Positions 1-13,400 of a stretch of DNA of 64,000 nucleotides are shown in pieces. Each line of letters opens with the position of its first letter. Position 1 is the stretch's first letter. The translations under genes were made by a program, and so were the position numbers. The notes below the pieces were generated by a model. The model was not told where the DNA came from, searched no databases, and saw nothing but the letters and a program-made list of their open reading frames with translations. The stretch comes from Bursaphelenchus xylophilus (Eukaryota; Nematoda; Chromadorea; Rhabditida; Aphelenchoididae). The stretch lies in assembly GCA_904066235.2 (NCBI GenBank), contig CAJFCV020000003.1:3286001-3350000 (forward strand). The letters are read 5' to 3'.

Positions 1-3000
1 AGGAAGCACATGAGTAAATGGTGTAGGAAAACACGGAAAAGTGGTGGTGGTAAATGGGTAATCGAGTTTGGATTGTAGAAAATGTAGAAATGCAAAATGG
101 GTTTTACTAAAAAACTTTTGGAAAGGATAGTAAATATTGCAGAGAAAACTTCTCTATAACAAACTTTTGTACACTACGTAAAACAAAGCTTTTTTTAAGA
201 ACGAATAAATATGGGATTCGGTATTTTCTTTGTTATTTTAAAATCATCCAAAATTTGAGCAAATGATAGCTTCATACTCAAAAATTTTGACGATGTATCA
301 TATAAGAGTGAAAAAAAGGCGAAAAAAAAGTAAACTCGGAATTCACTCCAAAAATGGAAATTTTGAAAGCTATTTCGATTCCTACTCGCCGACCCATAAA
401 ATTTCTCGATTTTTACTCTCTTTTTCAAAAAAAAGTGAATTCGAAAAATTTTCAAAATTTTCCTGCGAAATCTTCTGTCTTCACTCTTATATTTTGCACA
501 ACCCAAAATAAATGGACCTCCATCTAATGAATCCGTAGACAATTTCTCGTTCATTTAATTTTCCAATAGCCCACCTCCATTTATTCACGGCAAACTATAC
601 GAATTTCAATTTTCGGTGATTAAAACAAACTCGGTGGTCAGAAAAAGGCGGGCTCATGTTCAATGCATTGGTAATCAGAGCCTGGAGTTGCAGCTGTAAG
701 CGGCTTGCACTATTATCGCCAAGGAAATTTGGGAGTATACTCGTAGAATCCTGGGAAGATTTTTTGAGAACCCGGCGTTTGTTGACGGACAGTTTGGGTG
801 GTCATTGCATAGATAGACATTAGTTAAAGCCTTGGGATTAGAAGAGAAGATTTTTGCATGCGTTTTCTAAACAAGCTGCAGATCAATCTCTGAAAGCGTA
901 AATTCGCGCGTTCCGGTGGCAGCCAAAAGACAGAGCGCAGGAATTGCGGAGAGTCGGCCAGACAAAAAACGGTCCCTGTCGATAATATTTTCAGTCTTGC
1001 ACAGCAAATACTAATTTTTGTGGAAATGATAAACGTCTCACTAGTCATTGATCCTGAAATTTGTGCAGCCTTGGACATACAATCAAAAATCTCGGCGGTT
1101 TGTGAAAAACGTGAGCTAAGAATTAAGCCGATGTCTTTGGAGCTCATGTTCTATGTATTCTTAAGACGACTTTCATCATATTCTATGTTCATCACCTCAA
1201 ACACTTCCCTAGCTAGAGAATGCTTGTCTAAATTTACCCCAAATTTCACCGACAGTTCATTACAACTCCTCTTTCAACAAAAAAATTTACAGTAAAAAAT
1301 CTTTCCCCTGTTTCAGTCCTAAAGTCCAACCATTTCCTGATTTATCACCACTGACCGAACATGTCAATTGACAGAAAAATGATAAAACCAAATTTGCAAA
1401 CCCACTTCCTGCTCTGCCCACTCCCTTTCCGAGACCACCACGTCAATTTTGATAAGGATTACAAATCAAATCGCCGATCATATTGAACTCCATCCAATTT
1501 CCATGTCTATTTCTTCCTGCCCACCCCTTGACCACCCAATTTTTACTATCAAAGTTCTAGCGCAAGTTCAGTTAGACCAAGGTTATTAGATCAAAATGAA
1601 ATTTCTTCAGGCTCCATTGTAAAATTCTCCAACTTTTTTCGGAAGAATATTTCAAAATGAATGAAGTTTTCGTTTTTTCCTTCCGTCCTGCCCGGAGGCT
1701 ATTTTTGCCACACTTTTTTTGGGTCTTCTTCTTTTTCTGAACTTGATGCATGCACTCTTAAGCTTCGGAATTGTCTGATAAAACAAAAGGTCACGAAGGG
1801 AGGTCCTGGAGCTTTCAAAAACATTGGGAAAAAACAGCTGATGGGGAGAGAATAAAAAAATACAGTAATGAGTTTGGGCTTTTGAAGGGTACAAACTGAG
1901 AAAGAAAATGGTTTTAATGAAGTTTATCATAAATCACGATAAGTGGTTTTTATTGCAAATTTTAGATTATTGAGCTGCTCTCTACAGAGAGGCAGTTTTC
2001 TAGGGAAAAAAATCTTTCTTTTTGGTGATTTTTGGTAAAAAAAATTCAGGGCCAATTACTAGGAGGGCGCATAATATCTCAGCAAAAAATCCGGTCTTAC
2101 ATCCAGCGGCAGAAAAGTTATCGAAAAACTCCTTCTGGTCTGGCTGACTCTCCGCGCGCTCTCTCGCAAACAAAGTTGTTGAATTTGTGGACCCGGACGG
2201 CTGTGGAAAGGGCGTACAAAATTTGAAGAATTTGAAGCCAACACCGCTTCTAAAAATCCTCCCTTGCAAGCTGTTACATAAAGCCTACAAGTTCTGCCCA
2301 TTTTTTCCCCGCCATTAAGCAACAATCAACATCGTTTATTCCTTCTACCGGTGCACTGTGCTCTGGAGACTCATTGCCGGACCACCCAAAACCTTTTAAT
2401 AGCCAGCCCTCCCACATCTGCGCGACTGCGGCTTCAGCGTGCGGCGATTCATCGAAAAAAGCGGGGAGAAAGGTCCATCGGACCTCCAAGGGTTTTAATT
2501 TTGGTCGTTAGCCATGCCAAAAAAGACCATAATTAGCCAAATACCCTTCGCATTCCTTGCCGTGTGAAATGATGAAAAAAACGGAGATGATTAGAAAATT
2601 ACGCTTGCTAAAAAATTTTATGAGTTTAGGAAGCTCTGATTAATTAGCGCAATCCTGGAAGGTTTGTTTAGGAAAAACAGAGCCGTTACAACATGAAAAC
2701 ACATAGCAGACAAATTATTCTTTTCTGCTAAAAGAGTAATAAGGAGAAATGACAGTAGTGGGAAACGGGAAAAGTCAATCCTTAGAATGAGGATAGTAAC
2801 AAGAAGCCAGGGGCGTAGCTGACCAAAAATCATGAGCATGGAGAGAAGGAAAATTTTTCACATTTGTCACCGTGCGAAAAATTTTCTTTGCTCCTTCATT
2901 ATCATTTTTTATTTGACCACGAAATGGTGGCCTACTACGGCCCAACAATAAGTCTTGACGTGAAATCAGAATTTACAGAGTCTTACAAAAAACGTGAAGG

Positions 3001-4596
3001 AAAAGTCGGAGGCTATAACTTCCGGCGGAGACGGCGCGGCGACTTCGTTTTTGGAATATGCATTTTTATGCGACATCAATTTTTGTGCATGAAATAACAA
3101 AATTTTAAAGTGCAAACTAAGGTCGTTACGACCTTTTGAACTAGGGGCATTCCTAGCCCGAAAACCAGTGTTTTTCGGTTGAGAATGACCGAGAAACTCG
3201 GGACTTTTTCGGTTGAAAGTCATCGAGAAATCTTGGATTTTTTTGGGTCTTCGATAGAGCTGATGTTGAAAACAGGGATAAAAATTTCCAATACGTTGCA
3301 AATTTAGAAGACATGTTGAAAAGACTACACAAGATACCGCCCGCGCCATAAGGGTCCGACAATTTTGTAGCCGATGCATCGCTTCAAATGTCGGAAGTGC
3401 ATGCCACTAGTGCAAAACGGGAGGTCGCAGTTAGAATTGTCAGAGCTTTATGTCTGATTTTAGAGTCCAAACTTCAATTTTCAGACTTCTATATATTATG
3501 GTCCGGATAGATAAAAGCCTCGTAACCTGAAGAAAACCTGATATTTAAGTCTTGCTCGTTTAAATATGCGACTTTTACTGCTCCTACTTGTTTTTTACTG
3601 CGCCTACGAACTATAAAAGTCTACAGTAACCCCCTTTCTCCCCTCTTCCTTATCCAATGAACTTTCCCGTCCACTCCATTTAAAGTGTTCAAGTTGCAAG
3701 ATAGTGATCGCGGCAAAAAGAAACTCCTAATTAATCAGTGGTCAGCGTATTATCTTTTTATTGGCTTTCCGTGTGCTGATTGTGACAACAAGCGATTCGA
3801 AAACGGCCAGACCACAGTGATTTTCGACGCAATTTATCGTCGTGTGCGTTTATGTGTGTGGCAAAGAGGCACATGGTATGGTGTGATCGGAAAAGGGGAA
3901 AACCTTCCGCCTTTTGTGTTTTGATGGATGTGGTAACGCAAGGCGATCATCTTCTCGATTATCACGTTTACGGTTTACAATATCCACGTCAAAATACAAT
4001 ACAAAAAAAATTGAAAAAGAATGAAAAAAACAGTTTTAGAACTATATACAAACCATTTTTTTCGGGGTTTATAATTGTGAGCTGTAAGGAAAAAGTGATG
4101 GAAAAGTTCATCGAATAAAGAAAAAGAAATGGAAATTACGGTAATGAACGATTGGTTTCTGATTTATAACAATAAGGGATCAAGAAACAAAGTGAATGAT
4201 TTTTTGGACAAATTCTTGAACTTTGTCTTCATAAGTCTTTAAAAATGTAAAATTTTCATAAAATTTTGGGCCCCTTTTTCTGCAGGATGTGAGCGCATTC
4301 GAGAATTTTTTTTGCCATACAAAAACCGCTAATACAAATCTCTTGTCCTTTTTAGTGGACGATGGACTAGGAAAAACGAAGAGACGAGGTCAGAGAAAAA
4401 ATCTTCTGCCGACTCTTCTGCGCCTTTGACAAAATGGCTTTACAAGTTAGTTACTGTAGACCTTTAGCTACTGGGCTTAGGAGATAATGTCAAATTGTAA
4501 GCCCAAAACTTGGATAAAAATGCCCATTTTTGGCCCTCTTCCGACCTTTGACTTTACTGTATGGTTTCCATACAGTAAGGTAAAAATCTCACATGG
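1..4596. other. Intergenic region, no gene supported
   Basis: Only short open frames on both strands, none with a recognisable domain or a consistent splice chain. The stretch is AT-rich with homopolymer runs and a slightly more GC-rich patch around 2060-2500. I see no RNA gene or complete mobile element. Unannotated exons of an outside gene cannot be excluded. Confidence 0.5.
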
Positions 4597-4604
4597 GTTA
4601 CATC

Positions 4605-4970
4605 CAGAGATTGCCGCGGCTCCGGAGCCGGCTCTTGGCTCCGGGAGCCAGAGCCGGAGCCGGGAATTTTGGGTGCGGCTCCGGCTCCCGAGCCCAAAGT
4701 CGGAGCCAGGCTTCTCAGCGTTCAGAAAAGTAAAATTTTCATAATCTTGTTGAACCAAATTGCTTTAAAAATACTGGGAAGGATGTGTTGCATACAATTT
4801 GGTTGCAAAAACGTTGAGTGGCACTAATCTCTGGCACTAATAACTTTTTTTGGAAAAATATTTTTAAAAAAAAATTTTGCACGGGAGCCGGGATTCGGAG
4901 CCGCAGACCTTTTTTAGTTTTTCATGGGAGCCGGGAGCCGGAGCCGAAATTTTGACCGTGGCAATCTCTG
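4605..4970. mobile_element. hAT-type MITE with GC-rich interior
   Basis: A 366-bp non-coding element. It starts CAGAGATTGCCGCGG and ends with the near-complement CCGTGGCAATCTCTG. It is flanked by an exact 8-bp direct repeat, GTTACATC, at 4597-4604 and 4971-4978. Eight-bp target duplications and termini of CAGNG type are hallmarks of the hAT superfamily. The interior is made of short GC-rich GGAGCC/GGCTCC units at both ends, so much of it can fold back on itself. There is no transposase, so it would depend on one supplied in trans. Confidence 0.8.
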
Positions 4971-4978
4971 GTTACATC

Positions 4979-5977
4979 CAAAACAGATCATTCTAGTCAA
5001 AGTCTTCGCATAGAAAGAAGATCTAGCTTTTTGAACCGTTCGCAAATTTCAAAAGCGCATTCCAAAAATCCCATTCAAAGTTTCTTTGTAAAAACTTGTT
5101 TGCCATACTTATACCAGACCTCTTACTGTATTGAACAATTCCTTCGTTCTGCTGTTGAGTCAGCCAAAAAAATAAAAAGCGAACTGCGAAAAAAGTGTCT
5201 TTTTGCGAGCGGCGGCAACCCGGTGCAGAAATTCGATGGGGGTGGTCGGAAAACAAGCCCCCATCAGATCGCTCTGTGCGGTCTGTGAGGTATTTTCCCT
5301 TCCGATTCGAAAATTATATGTGTATATGTATATTTATTATAGGTGCTGACGGGTTTCCACAGCCCGGAGGGCATCGTAAAAAACGCCAAATTTATGAAAT
5401 ATGGCCCACAAATCCGAAAAGGCCCACGGTTTTTTGGAGAGAAATTTGAATCCGAAGGGAAGACGAGGGGGGATCAACGTGATGGGGGGTAGATCGTTAA
5501 TGTTCCGTCTAATGGGCTACGTTGGTGGTGCGAAAGGGGTGAGTTACGGAAGAAATTGGTTATGGATGACGAGCAATAAACATTTTGTAAGTTTAGAAGG
5601 CCAAGAAGGGGCTTCAAATTAAGCTCTATCTATTTTTCGGAAGGTTTAAGAAGGTTTGTTAACAATAGCTATAAAAATCAAATGTTTGAATGACTACGGA
5701 ATCCAAACGAAGCTTACAAATACGCTTCTTATCAATTTTGTTGATTAAAAATTTAAAGTATGAAGAGAGGTGTGAGAAATCGTCTTTATGCAAAATCAGC
5801 GTATTCTGTATAATTTCGGCTTTAAATTGCGCAAAATTACATCAAAATCTATACATTGAATGCTTAAATTTTTCCTTGTCATTTTGATGACAAAATACCA
5901 ATTTTTTAACCTGAAATGACTAATTGTTCACCCTAAAAAACTGCAAAAAATTATGTTGAACCCACAAGTTATACGTA
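4979..5977. other. Intergenic region, nothing recognised
   Basis: No coding exon or repeat could be supported between the hAT MITE and the palindromic element that follows. Confidence 0.5.
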
Positions 5978-5979
5978 TA

Positions 5980-7485
5980 CTCCCCGCCAAAAGTTTTGAC
6001 CCCCCTTCTAACTCGGTCCAAAGTGTACCAATTTGGACCAAATTTGGTACGTAGTCTAGTGACAGCCTAGTAATAAAAAATATCATAGTAGGAGAAACCA
6101 TATAGCTGTATTTCAAAATCCAGGGACAATTTTCAAAAATCACCTCAAAAAAACGGGACAAAAGTTTTGACCCCCCTGCAAAAAAATTAAATATCGCCAC
6201 CGGATGTAGCCCGAACCTTTTACAATCGATGCCCCATACCTGAATACAGATTGATAAATGCTTTTTCGTTGAATGCTTCGTTGCATTTGAGGATGCAACG
6301 CGTTAAACTGATTTTAATGTAGAGCTGCCCAAAACGGTAAAAATCTTGTACTGGCGCTTTCTAAAAGTTCTAAATTATGTTCAGATCATGTGATCTTGAC
6401 GTGTTATAACCTGCATTAACCTTTTCCTTTCGAAAAAAGTCCATGATGGCCTAGCAGTATCGATTCGGCCGATATCCAGTTGTCATGGTCAGCCTTGTTG
6501 AGCCATTTGCTCTTTGACTAAAGGTCTAGATGGGGTCGCTAGGTCCTCAATCTAATCCTGAGACTTGTGTCTACTCTCAAAACAAGAATAAACCCCCGCT
6601 GACACGATCCCAAATGGTTTGTAGATGCAACTTTACCGATCTGCACCTTAAAGAAAAACCCGCGTTTTTCAAATGGATTTTTTGCGACCATAAACGGCTT
6701 TCATTTGATGGGCCAGGTAATTTAGGACGCTACAGCACCCGCCACACTCATTTGAGACGTATGGAACGCCAAATGGGCGGTGGGGATGGCATCGTACTCG
6801 GGGGCATCTACAGTAACGGCAAACTTAAGATTAAGGTGAATGAAACCCATTCCAAAACGCGTCAAATCGAAACTTTTTACCCCGCTGAGAGTAAATAGGA
6901 GTCTCAGGATTAGATTGAGGAACTAGCGACCACATCTAGACCTTTAGTGAAAGAGCAAAAGGCTCACCAAGGCTGACCATGACAACTGGATATCGGCCGA
7001 ATCGATACCGCTTGGCCATCATGGACTTTTTTCGAAAGGAAAAGGTTAATGCAGGTTATAACACGTCAAGATCACATGATGTGAACATAATTTAGAACTT
7101 TTAGAAAGCGCCAGTACAAGATTTTTACTGTTTTGGGCAGCTCTACATCAAAATCAGTTTAACGCGTTGCATCCTCAAATGCAACGAAGCATTCAACGAA
7201 AAAGCATTTATCAATCTGTATTCAGGTATGGGGCATCGATTGTAAAAGGTTCGGGCTACATCCGGTGGCGATATTTAATTTTTTTGCAGGGGGGTCAAAA
7301 CTTTTGTCCCGTTTTTTTGAGGTAATTTTTGAAAATTGTCCCTGGATTTTGAAATACAGCTATATGGTTTCTCCTACTATAATATTTTTTATTACTAGGC
7401 TGTCACTAGACTACGTACCAAATTTGGTCCAAATTGGTACACTTTGGACCGAGTTAGAAGGGGGGTCAAAACTTTTGGCGGGGAG
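5980..7485. mobile_element. Palindromic Tc1/mariner-type transposon, 585-bp inverted repeats
   Basis: A 1506-bp element. The left arm (5980-6564) and right arm (6901-7485) are each 585 bp and are near-identical inverted copies with scattered mismatches. The ends read CTCCCCGCCAAAAG and its complement and are flanked by TA on both sides (5978-5979, 7486-7487), the target duplication of Tc1/mariner elements. The sub-sequence CAAAAGTTTTGACCCCCCT occurs at the terminus and again about 170 bp inside each arm, as often seen for transposase binding sites. The 336-bp loop contains a remnant of Tc-type transposase. Long terminal inverted repeats are known from the Tc3 and Tc5 groups. Confidence 0.85.
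6565..6898 (+). pseudogene. Tc1/mariner-type transposase fragment
   Basis: The loop of the palindromic element is open in one frame to a TAG at 6896-6898. The peptide has the order expected around the first catalytic Asp of Tc1/Tc3 DDE transposases: FCDHKRLSFDGPG, then RRMERQMGGGDGIVLGG, then SNGKLKIKV. Intact family members have an F-S-D-E-x-x-F motif followed by GGG-x-V-M-V-W-G. Here the Glu is His and the VMVWG piece has drifted. Only about 110 residues of a roughly 330-residue protein remain, with no second or third catalytic acidic residue, so it cannot be active. Recognised from remembered motifs. Confidence 0.7.
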
Positions 7486-7487
7486 TA

Positions 7488-10450
7488 TAATACACAACAC
7501 GGAGCGATGATTAAAAGTTGAGGGAGGGAATTAACTACTCCATCTAAATACCAAATGTTCACCTCCGGGTTCTCGAAATGCCAAATTCGACCCCTATAAT
7601 TCATCGCACCTCCCATAAACTGATCTCCTAGTTCCCTGTATCCGACAGTACTCCCGATGACATTGAAAACATCTGAAAGCGGCTTAAAACGCTCGAACAA
7701 AATCTCCGACGAAGAAATTGGAGGGAGAACACACATCCAAGGGAGGACCTCCCAAGGTAATCCTGCCTCTCTTCGGCGGGCATTTTTAATACCCCGAAAC
7801 GAGAATCCGGCACGGAAATCCTTGATGTCTTTAAGATGTTAATAAAAATTACTTTCGGCCCCGGTAATATGCCGTTTTTTGTGCGTAATAAAGCCGGGAT
7901 ATGGGACCACCGTGAAGGGCCCTAATCTCCGCACAAAAAACGTCTTGGCGGGCAAATCTTGTGTGTATGGTTGCGGGGTGGGAATGTGTGAGATTGATGA
8001 GGCCATGTGATTAGCGGCTGGTAATTTTGATGAGATTTTGTAAGAAATTATTCGAAAAGGTAAAAAGTAGCAAAGACGGAAAAATTGTATATTTGATGAT
8101 TAAACGGCCGGTTTCTGAAATTTTGTCCTGCAAGATTCTCGATAAAATGTCGAGAACATAAGAAATAGAGGAACTACATAGTCGCGGGAAGCTGCATCCG
8201 AAAGCCCCAAAGATCTTTTTGATATGAAAATTGCAATTTTTATTGTACTTACAGTCCCATTTTTTGCCTAATATGCTAAAATGCGAAATTTATCGATTTC
8301 CTACAAAGTTGGCGTATATCAGCAATACATTTCTAGAACTCATATTCACACAGCGCATTATTCAAAGATCTCTCTGCAAAAAATTATGAAAAAGAAGCAG
8401 ATTCAACCAAACAAAGATTTGTTTTTCTCAGCCCAAAAATCGGTATATTCTCTTTAACTTTTTCCTGGTAATGTCTGAAGCACACCAGATGATAATAACC
8501 TTTTATTAGCTCTCCACAGCGTTACTTTCAATTTGCGCGTAGTTTCTTCAAATTGTCAGCTGCACGTTAAGTCTCCCAGCTTCATTTGTGTGACCTCTGA
8601 TAGCTTATGTAACAAATACATATTTTTGTCCAATTTTCTTACGAATGTTTTTAAAATGATTTTCCTAATTTTTCATGCCTTCCTCTTGCCAGAAACATGT
8701 TTTTCAATCAAACTATCAAATTGCAAAAAAAACTAATCATTAATTCTCTAACTTTGCAGCGAATCACGTAATAAATGTGGCTTTACATTTTCTGCAACCT
8801 CACGATATAAACAACTAGCCATTAATCACTATAGTAATTATAAAGATGAGGGTGGTAAAGTAATTAAAAAAGTGAGCAAAGCGTTTGAACTCACGTTTGG
8901 TCTCTAATCATCAACGTTACCGATTTATCACTTTGATTGCTTGAAGCGGGAAAAAATTGATTTGAAACATTCGTCGGAGTTTTGAAGAATTGGAAAACAA
9001 AAGGAGCGTAATAGATGGCACTTTTTCAATAGAGCGAAATAAAAGTGCAAGCGGGGAAAAAGACGGGCTACTGTGGGGGAAATAATGAGAAGAAGAACGG
9101 CTCTGTTTTGGGAGTTGATGAAAAAAGTGACGTGATTTTGTTGACTACAGTAGATCATTGCTTTTTTGATTAACAAGAGAGAGTGGAAAATTACGATCCA
9201 ATTTCTGGTTTGTATAGTGGTATAAGCGTTCCAAGAAAAGAAGAAAAAATCTTGATTTTTATGAAACTTGAGGGAAGTTCGAGAAGTTCTGTTATGCATA
9301 AACATGTTATGCTATATAAATACAGCAATGCTTCTGCCAAAAAATTATTTAGTCACAAGCAAAGTTCAAAAGTATAATTTCCGAAAACGCTCTTTGTCTT
9401 GCCTAATCTTCTATTTTTTTCTGCTGGTCTCGCAAAGCGCGAATAAAAATTTTCATGAATTGATGTGCTGCAAAGTCTGTCAAATTTGAGAAAGCTCCGA
9501 GATAAAAACACCTATAGAATTTTGGGATACAGCTTATTAAAGTTCACATCTCAAAAACTTTTTAAAAAATCTTGTTTTCTGAGAATTCTAGATCAAAATG
9601 GCTATATGTTGGTATCAAAACTAGGACGGTTTTGTCTTTCAGATTTTTTAGCCGGGGAAAAAAATAAAAATTTTTCAATTTCGAAGAACTTGTAAAATTC
9701 TCAAACTTTTCCCAACAAATTTTCAATCTAAAAATAACGCAGACTGACCCCGAAAAAATATTAATAAAAACAGTTCGAAAGCTCTTCTTCTTTCTCACAT
9801 TAAAAACAGTGCGAAAACGAAGAGTGCCCGGCCTTGGGACCACCCAGAACGCCCTCGCTTCGGCTTCAGGAAAATGCGAAAAATAAATAGTTTGTTTTCA
9901 CGGAGAAATACTCAATCCGAAAAACCCCCCATCACGCCCATTTGTGAGGAAGGGGGGAAATTGGATGATAAAAATTCATTCTTTATTCGTAATTTACAGG
10001 CATAATATTTGGAAGAGGTAATTGATCATGCACATACATTCAGTCTAATGTATTTGTGGCGTATTTTACAAAAAATTAGTGGACAAAAATATATTTTTTT
10101 AAATGCCAAGACGACAGCTTCGGTTGTGCGAAATTATCGATTTTTTAAAATCAAAAAAATGAATTTTTTTAGGCAGTATTATTTCAAGTTTCTTTCTTGA
10201 ATAAACAGTCGTGTAATGTCTTCAAAAGAAACATTTTATCCAAGAAGGAAGGACCAAGCAAAAAATGTCTTTTGTCTGACCAATTCTCATCATTTTTTGC
10301 ACTCTCTAGCAGAAACTTTTATGGATCTTATTTTCAAACGCAAAACAGTTAGAAAAAGTCTTCAAAACTTTATGTATTTACTATTGTTGTAGTATGTTTT
10401 CAATATTTTATTTCTCTCTTTGCTCCCCAAAAAGTCTTAATAAGTGATGT
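7488..10450. other. Intergenic region upstream of osm-12
   Basis: No coding exon supported. The last few hundred bases should hold the osm-12 promoter. I looked for an RFX/DAF-19 X-box (GTYNCC AT RGNAAC), expected for a BBS gene, and saw no convincing match in the 300 bases before the start codon. A CGTATTTTAC motif lies at 10060-10069. Confidence 0.45.
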
Positions 10451-10460
10451 CAATTTTCAG
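10451..10460 (+). promoter_or_regulatory. Probable spliced-leader acceptor of osm-12
   Basis: CAATTTTCAG is a good nematode 3' splice site. It ends 5 bases before the start codon, with no coding exon upstream that fits. In nematodes this arrangement usually marks SL trans-splicing and supports the chosen ATG. Confidence 0.6.
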
Positions 10461-10465
10461 TAAAA

Positions 10466-13400
10466 ATGCTGGTAAATGTCAAGTTCTATCGAGTGGATTA
10501 TGCTCAGGTCGGAACAACCAATCGAGGATGTATGAGACTGATACATTCAGAGAAAAGTGGAAATGTCACACCGAAGAAGAAAGCGCAACAGCCAAAATAC
10601 AGGGTAAATGTGGTTTTTAACTAAACAGTCTGTTTGGTTATACGGTAAAATACGTCACAATGAGTTATATTACATAATTATTATACGCAATGCAATAAAA
10701 AAGTAAAAGCAGTGAAATAGATGCAAGAAAACTATTCATTTTCAGATTGTGGTTGGCGCAAACAGCGGAATTTTACTGTGTTTGGAGCGAAAAGCAGATG
10801 AAACGAAAGTAGGTTTTGAATAAGAAATTTACCTGCTTCCGTATTTTACCATCAACATCCTTTTCCAGATCGTTTTCAAAACAAACCCAGGCCCTCCAAT
10901 AAGTTTCGTCCGCCTCGGCGGAGCTCTGCACACAATCCAAGACAAAACTTTCGCAGCAGCTGGCGAAACGGTGAGAGGGTATTCGAAAAAAGGAAAACAG
11001 TTTTTGTCATTCGAAAGCAATATGGCGGAAACTATTTCGTCGATGTAAGTTGCAACGACTAGACCTACTAGTGAAGAAAGAATTTTACAAAAGAGTTCAA
11101 TTTCAGGTACGTTTATGGAGTTGACTTGTTTCTGGCTGGTAGGAACACAGTGTATCAGTACCATGATTGCGAAGAAAAAGCGGTAAGTGGAATAGAAGAG
11201 GATTTGACAACTGTATCATAAAAAAACTTTATTAGAAAATTCGTAGGACTACAAAGCAGTCATATATTAGGTAATTGCACCTGACAAAAGCTTCGTATCA
11301 GGAGTTAAAAAAAAGCTTTTACTATGCAAAGCCTAGTAGACGTGATTTGTGGACTGAGTGCTGGTAAGTTTGTTTTTCAGGCGGTAAAAAAGGTAAAATA
11401 CGTTTCTAAAAATTTGGTCAATTTTTTGTTTGTTTTTGGCTTGCAAGATAAGTAACCAAAACTGCGATACTCCGATCTTCTCTAAACTTTGCGCACATTT
11501 CGGACATAGGCCACATATCAATCCCTGAAAATTGTAGCTCTCGCTTTGCAAAGACAGCAGAGACAGTTAACGGTCTTTGCAGCCAAGAGAGCACGCCAAA
11601 CGCGGAGGGCGGTGAGAAAAAAAAGCATTTTTTTGCCGTGTCTTCTCCAGCTCCGCAAGAGAAGAAATGATTTTTTTAGGTTTCTTAACGACATTTAGTT
11701 AAAAACATTCTAGAAAACTCAAGGGATTTAAAAAATATATTTTAAGTTAGTGCCAAGTCTAATCAAGATGAAATAATTCTGTCGGCAAATTGTTCTATAT
11801 GAGCGCATAATATGTCACAACAAGTTGATCCAAAACTTTTTCAGAACTACATGTGCACCGACAAAATCACTGACATTATCTGCCTTCCCAGTGTGGAAGG
11901 TGGTTGGGTTGGCCGCGGAGTGACTCCGTTGGTTGCGTGTGAAGACAAGACTATCAAGGTAAAATACGTCCCAGATAAACGTCGTGTTCAAATAAACTCT
12001 AGGTTCTTCAAAACCTGAAACTCCAATACGAAGTGATTTTGGGAGATATTCCATCCACGATGCACCTTTTCATGAATGATGGTGGATTTACGAAGCAAAA
12101 GATTCTTTATGGCACGAAAAATGGCCGTCTAGGTTTGCTGGATCTTGGTGAAAAATCCGGTCGAATTTTATGGGAGATTGCAACTTCCAGTTCTGCCGCA
12201 ATAAGTGCAATTTATTGTCATCGGCTGACTGAGAATACCCATCCAGATATTGTTGTGGGGAAAGAGGATGGTGTTATTGACATCTACACTGTTGATGATG
12301 CAGATAAAGCCACCTTCAGACAGAATTATGTGAGCTTTAAAGTTTGATAAGCTGAAAAATATAAGACAGCTTTACACACATGTATAAGATACATATTTTA
12401 TTTTAGAATTGCGATGAATCAATCACTGCGTTAGAATGCATTCGAGTGGAAGATGGAAATTATGATGAGATTATTGTCTGCACTTACACTGGCTGGGTAT
12501 TTGGGCTGAGTACAGAGCAGTATAAACCGGAAGCTCCGACCAAAAAGACCAGTGTTGACAACACACCGTCGTTGCAAGTGAAAGTGCAGAAAATGCAGTA
12601 AGCTAACGAAAATAGTGCTTTCTATGACGCTATAGTCATTTATAGTGATTTGGCTGGCATGATGCTATAGGACAATATGTTGAAAAAACAAGATTTTTTA
12701 TATTTTGGAACTTATGAAACTTGCAAAAAAAGATAAAAGTCACATGGCGTATTTTACATTCTTTTGCAGAAGCGAACTCGACCAACTCGAGTTGAAAGTA
12801 AAGGAAGAACGAGAGAAATACCACGAGATGGTGGTCAAAGGAAACAGTGAAAACAAAGAAATGGGAACATATATCGACACTACTCCACACTTCCATGTCA
12901 ATGATCGATTCACCTTGAATAAGGACCTGGCATGTTATACTCTGACTATCGAACTGGCTGTTCCCATTGAATACGTTTTCTTGCAGGTAAGAGCTTCCTA
13001 AAACGGTAAATTTTAAAACCATAGACACGCATAACGTATTTTACAATATTAATTACGCCAAAGAAAAGATTTTTTCAGAGCGATGTAAATGTGGAATTGA
13101 TGGATGTGGAGAAGAATTCGGCCGTGATCTCGGTTACCCCACCTGATCCACAAGTAAGAAATGTTGCTGTGAATTGCATTACCTCGCAGAAAAGGCGCCT
13201 TGCAAACCCGCTTCTTTAATTTCACCAAAAAATCGGCACTTTCGGCAAAATAAGCGGAAGTTCTTGCTTAAAATTTACATAAACCCTTCACCGGAAATCG
13301 TTAAATTTTCATAAAAAATTTACGAGTTTCAGAACGGAAATCAACTCTTGGCCGTGTACCGTTGCCAGGCCGACATCACTCGAATGGAGATGCGGATTCG

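Noticed and set aside
1310..1317. CTGTTTCA, the upstream motif of Caenorhabditis type-I piRNA genes
   Set aside because: A single plus-strand copy (the only complement I noted lies in a kinase exon) and no cluster, so chance is the simplest explanation.
5928..6200. Matching 75-residue frames in both arms of the Tc-type element
   Set aside because: They are the same inverted-repeat sequence read twice. The frames contain no domain and simply reflect the palindrome.
7395..7736. 113-codon minus-strand frame beside the Tc-type element
   Set aside because: Part of it is the element's terminal repeat; the rest has a possible acceptor but no continuing exon or recognisable domain.
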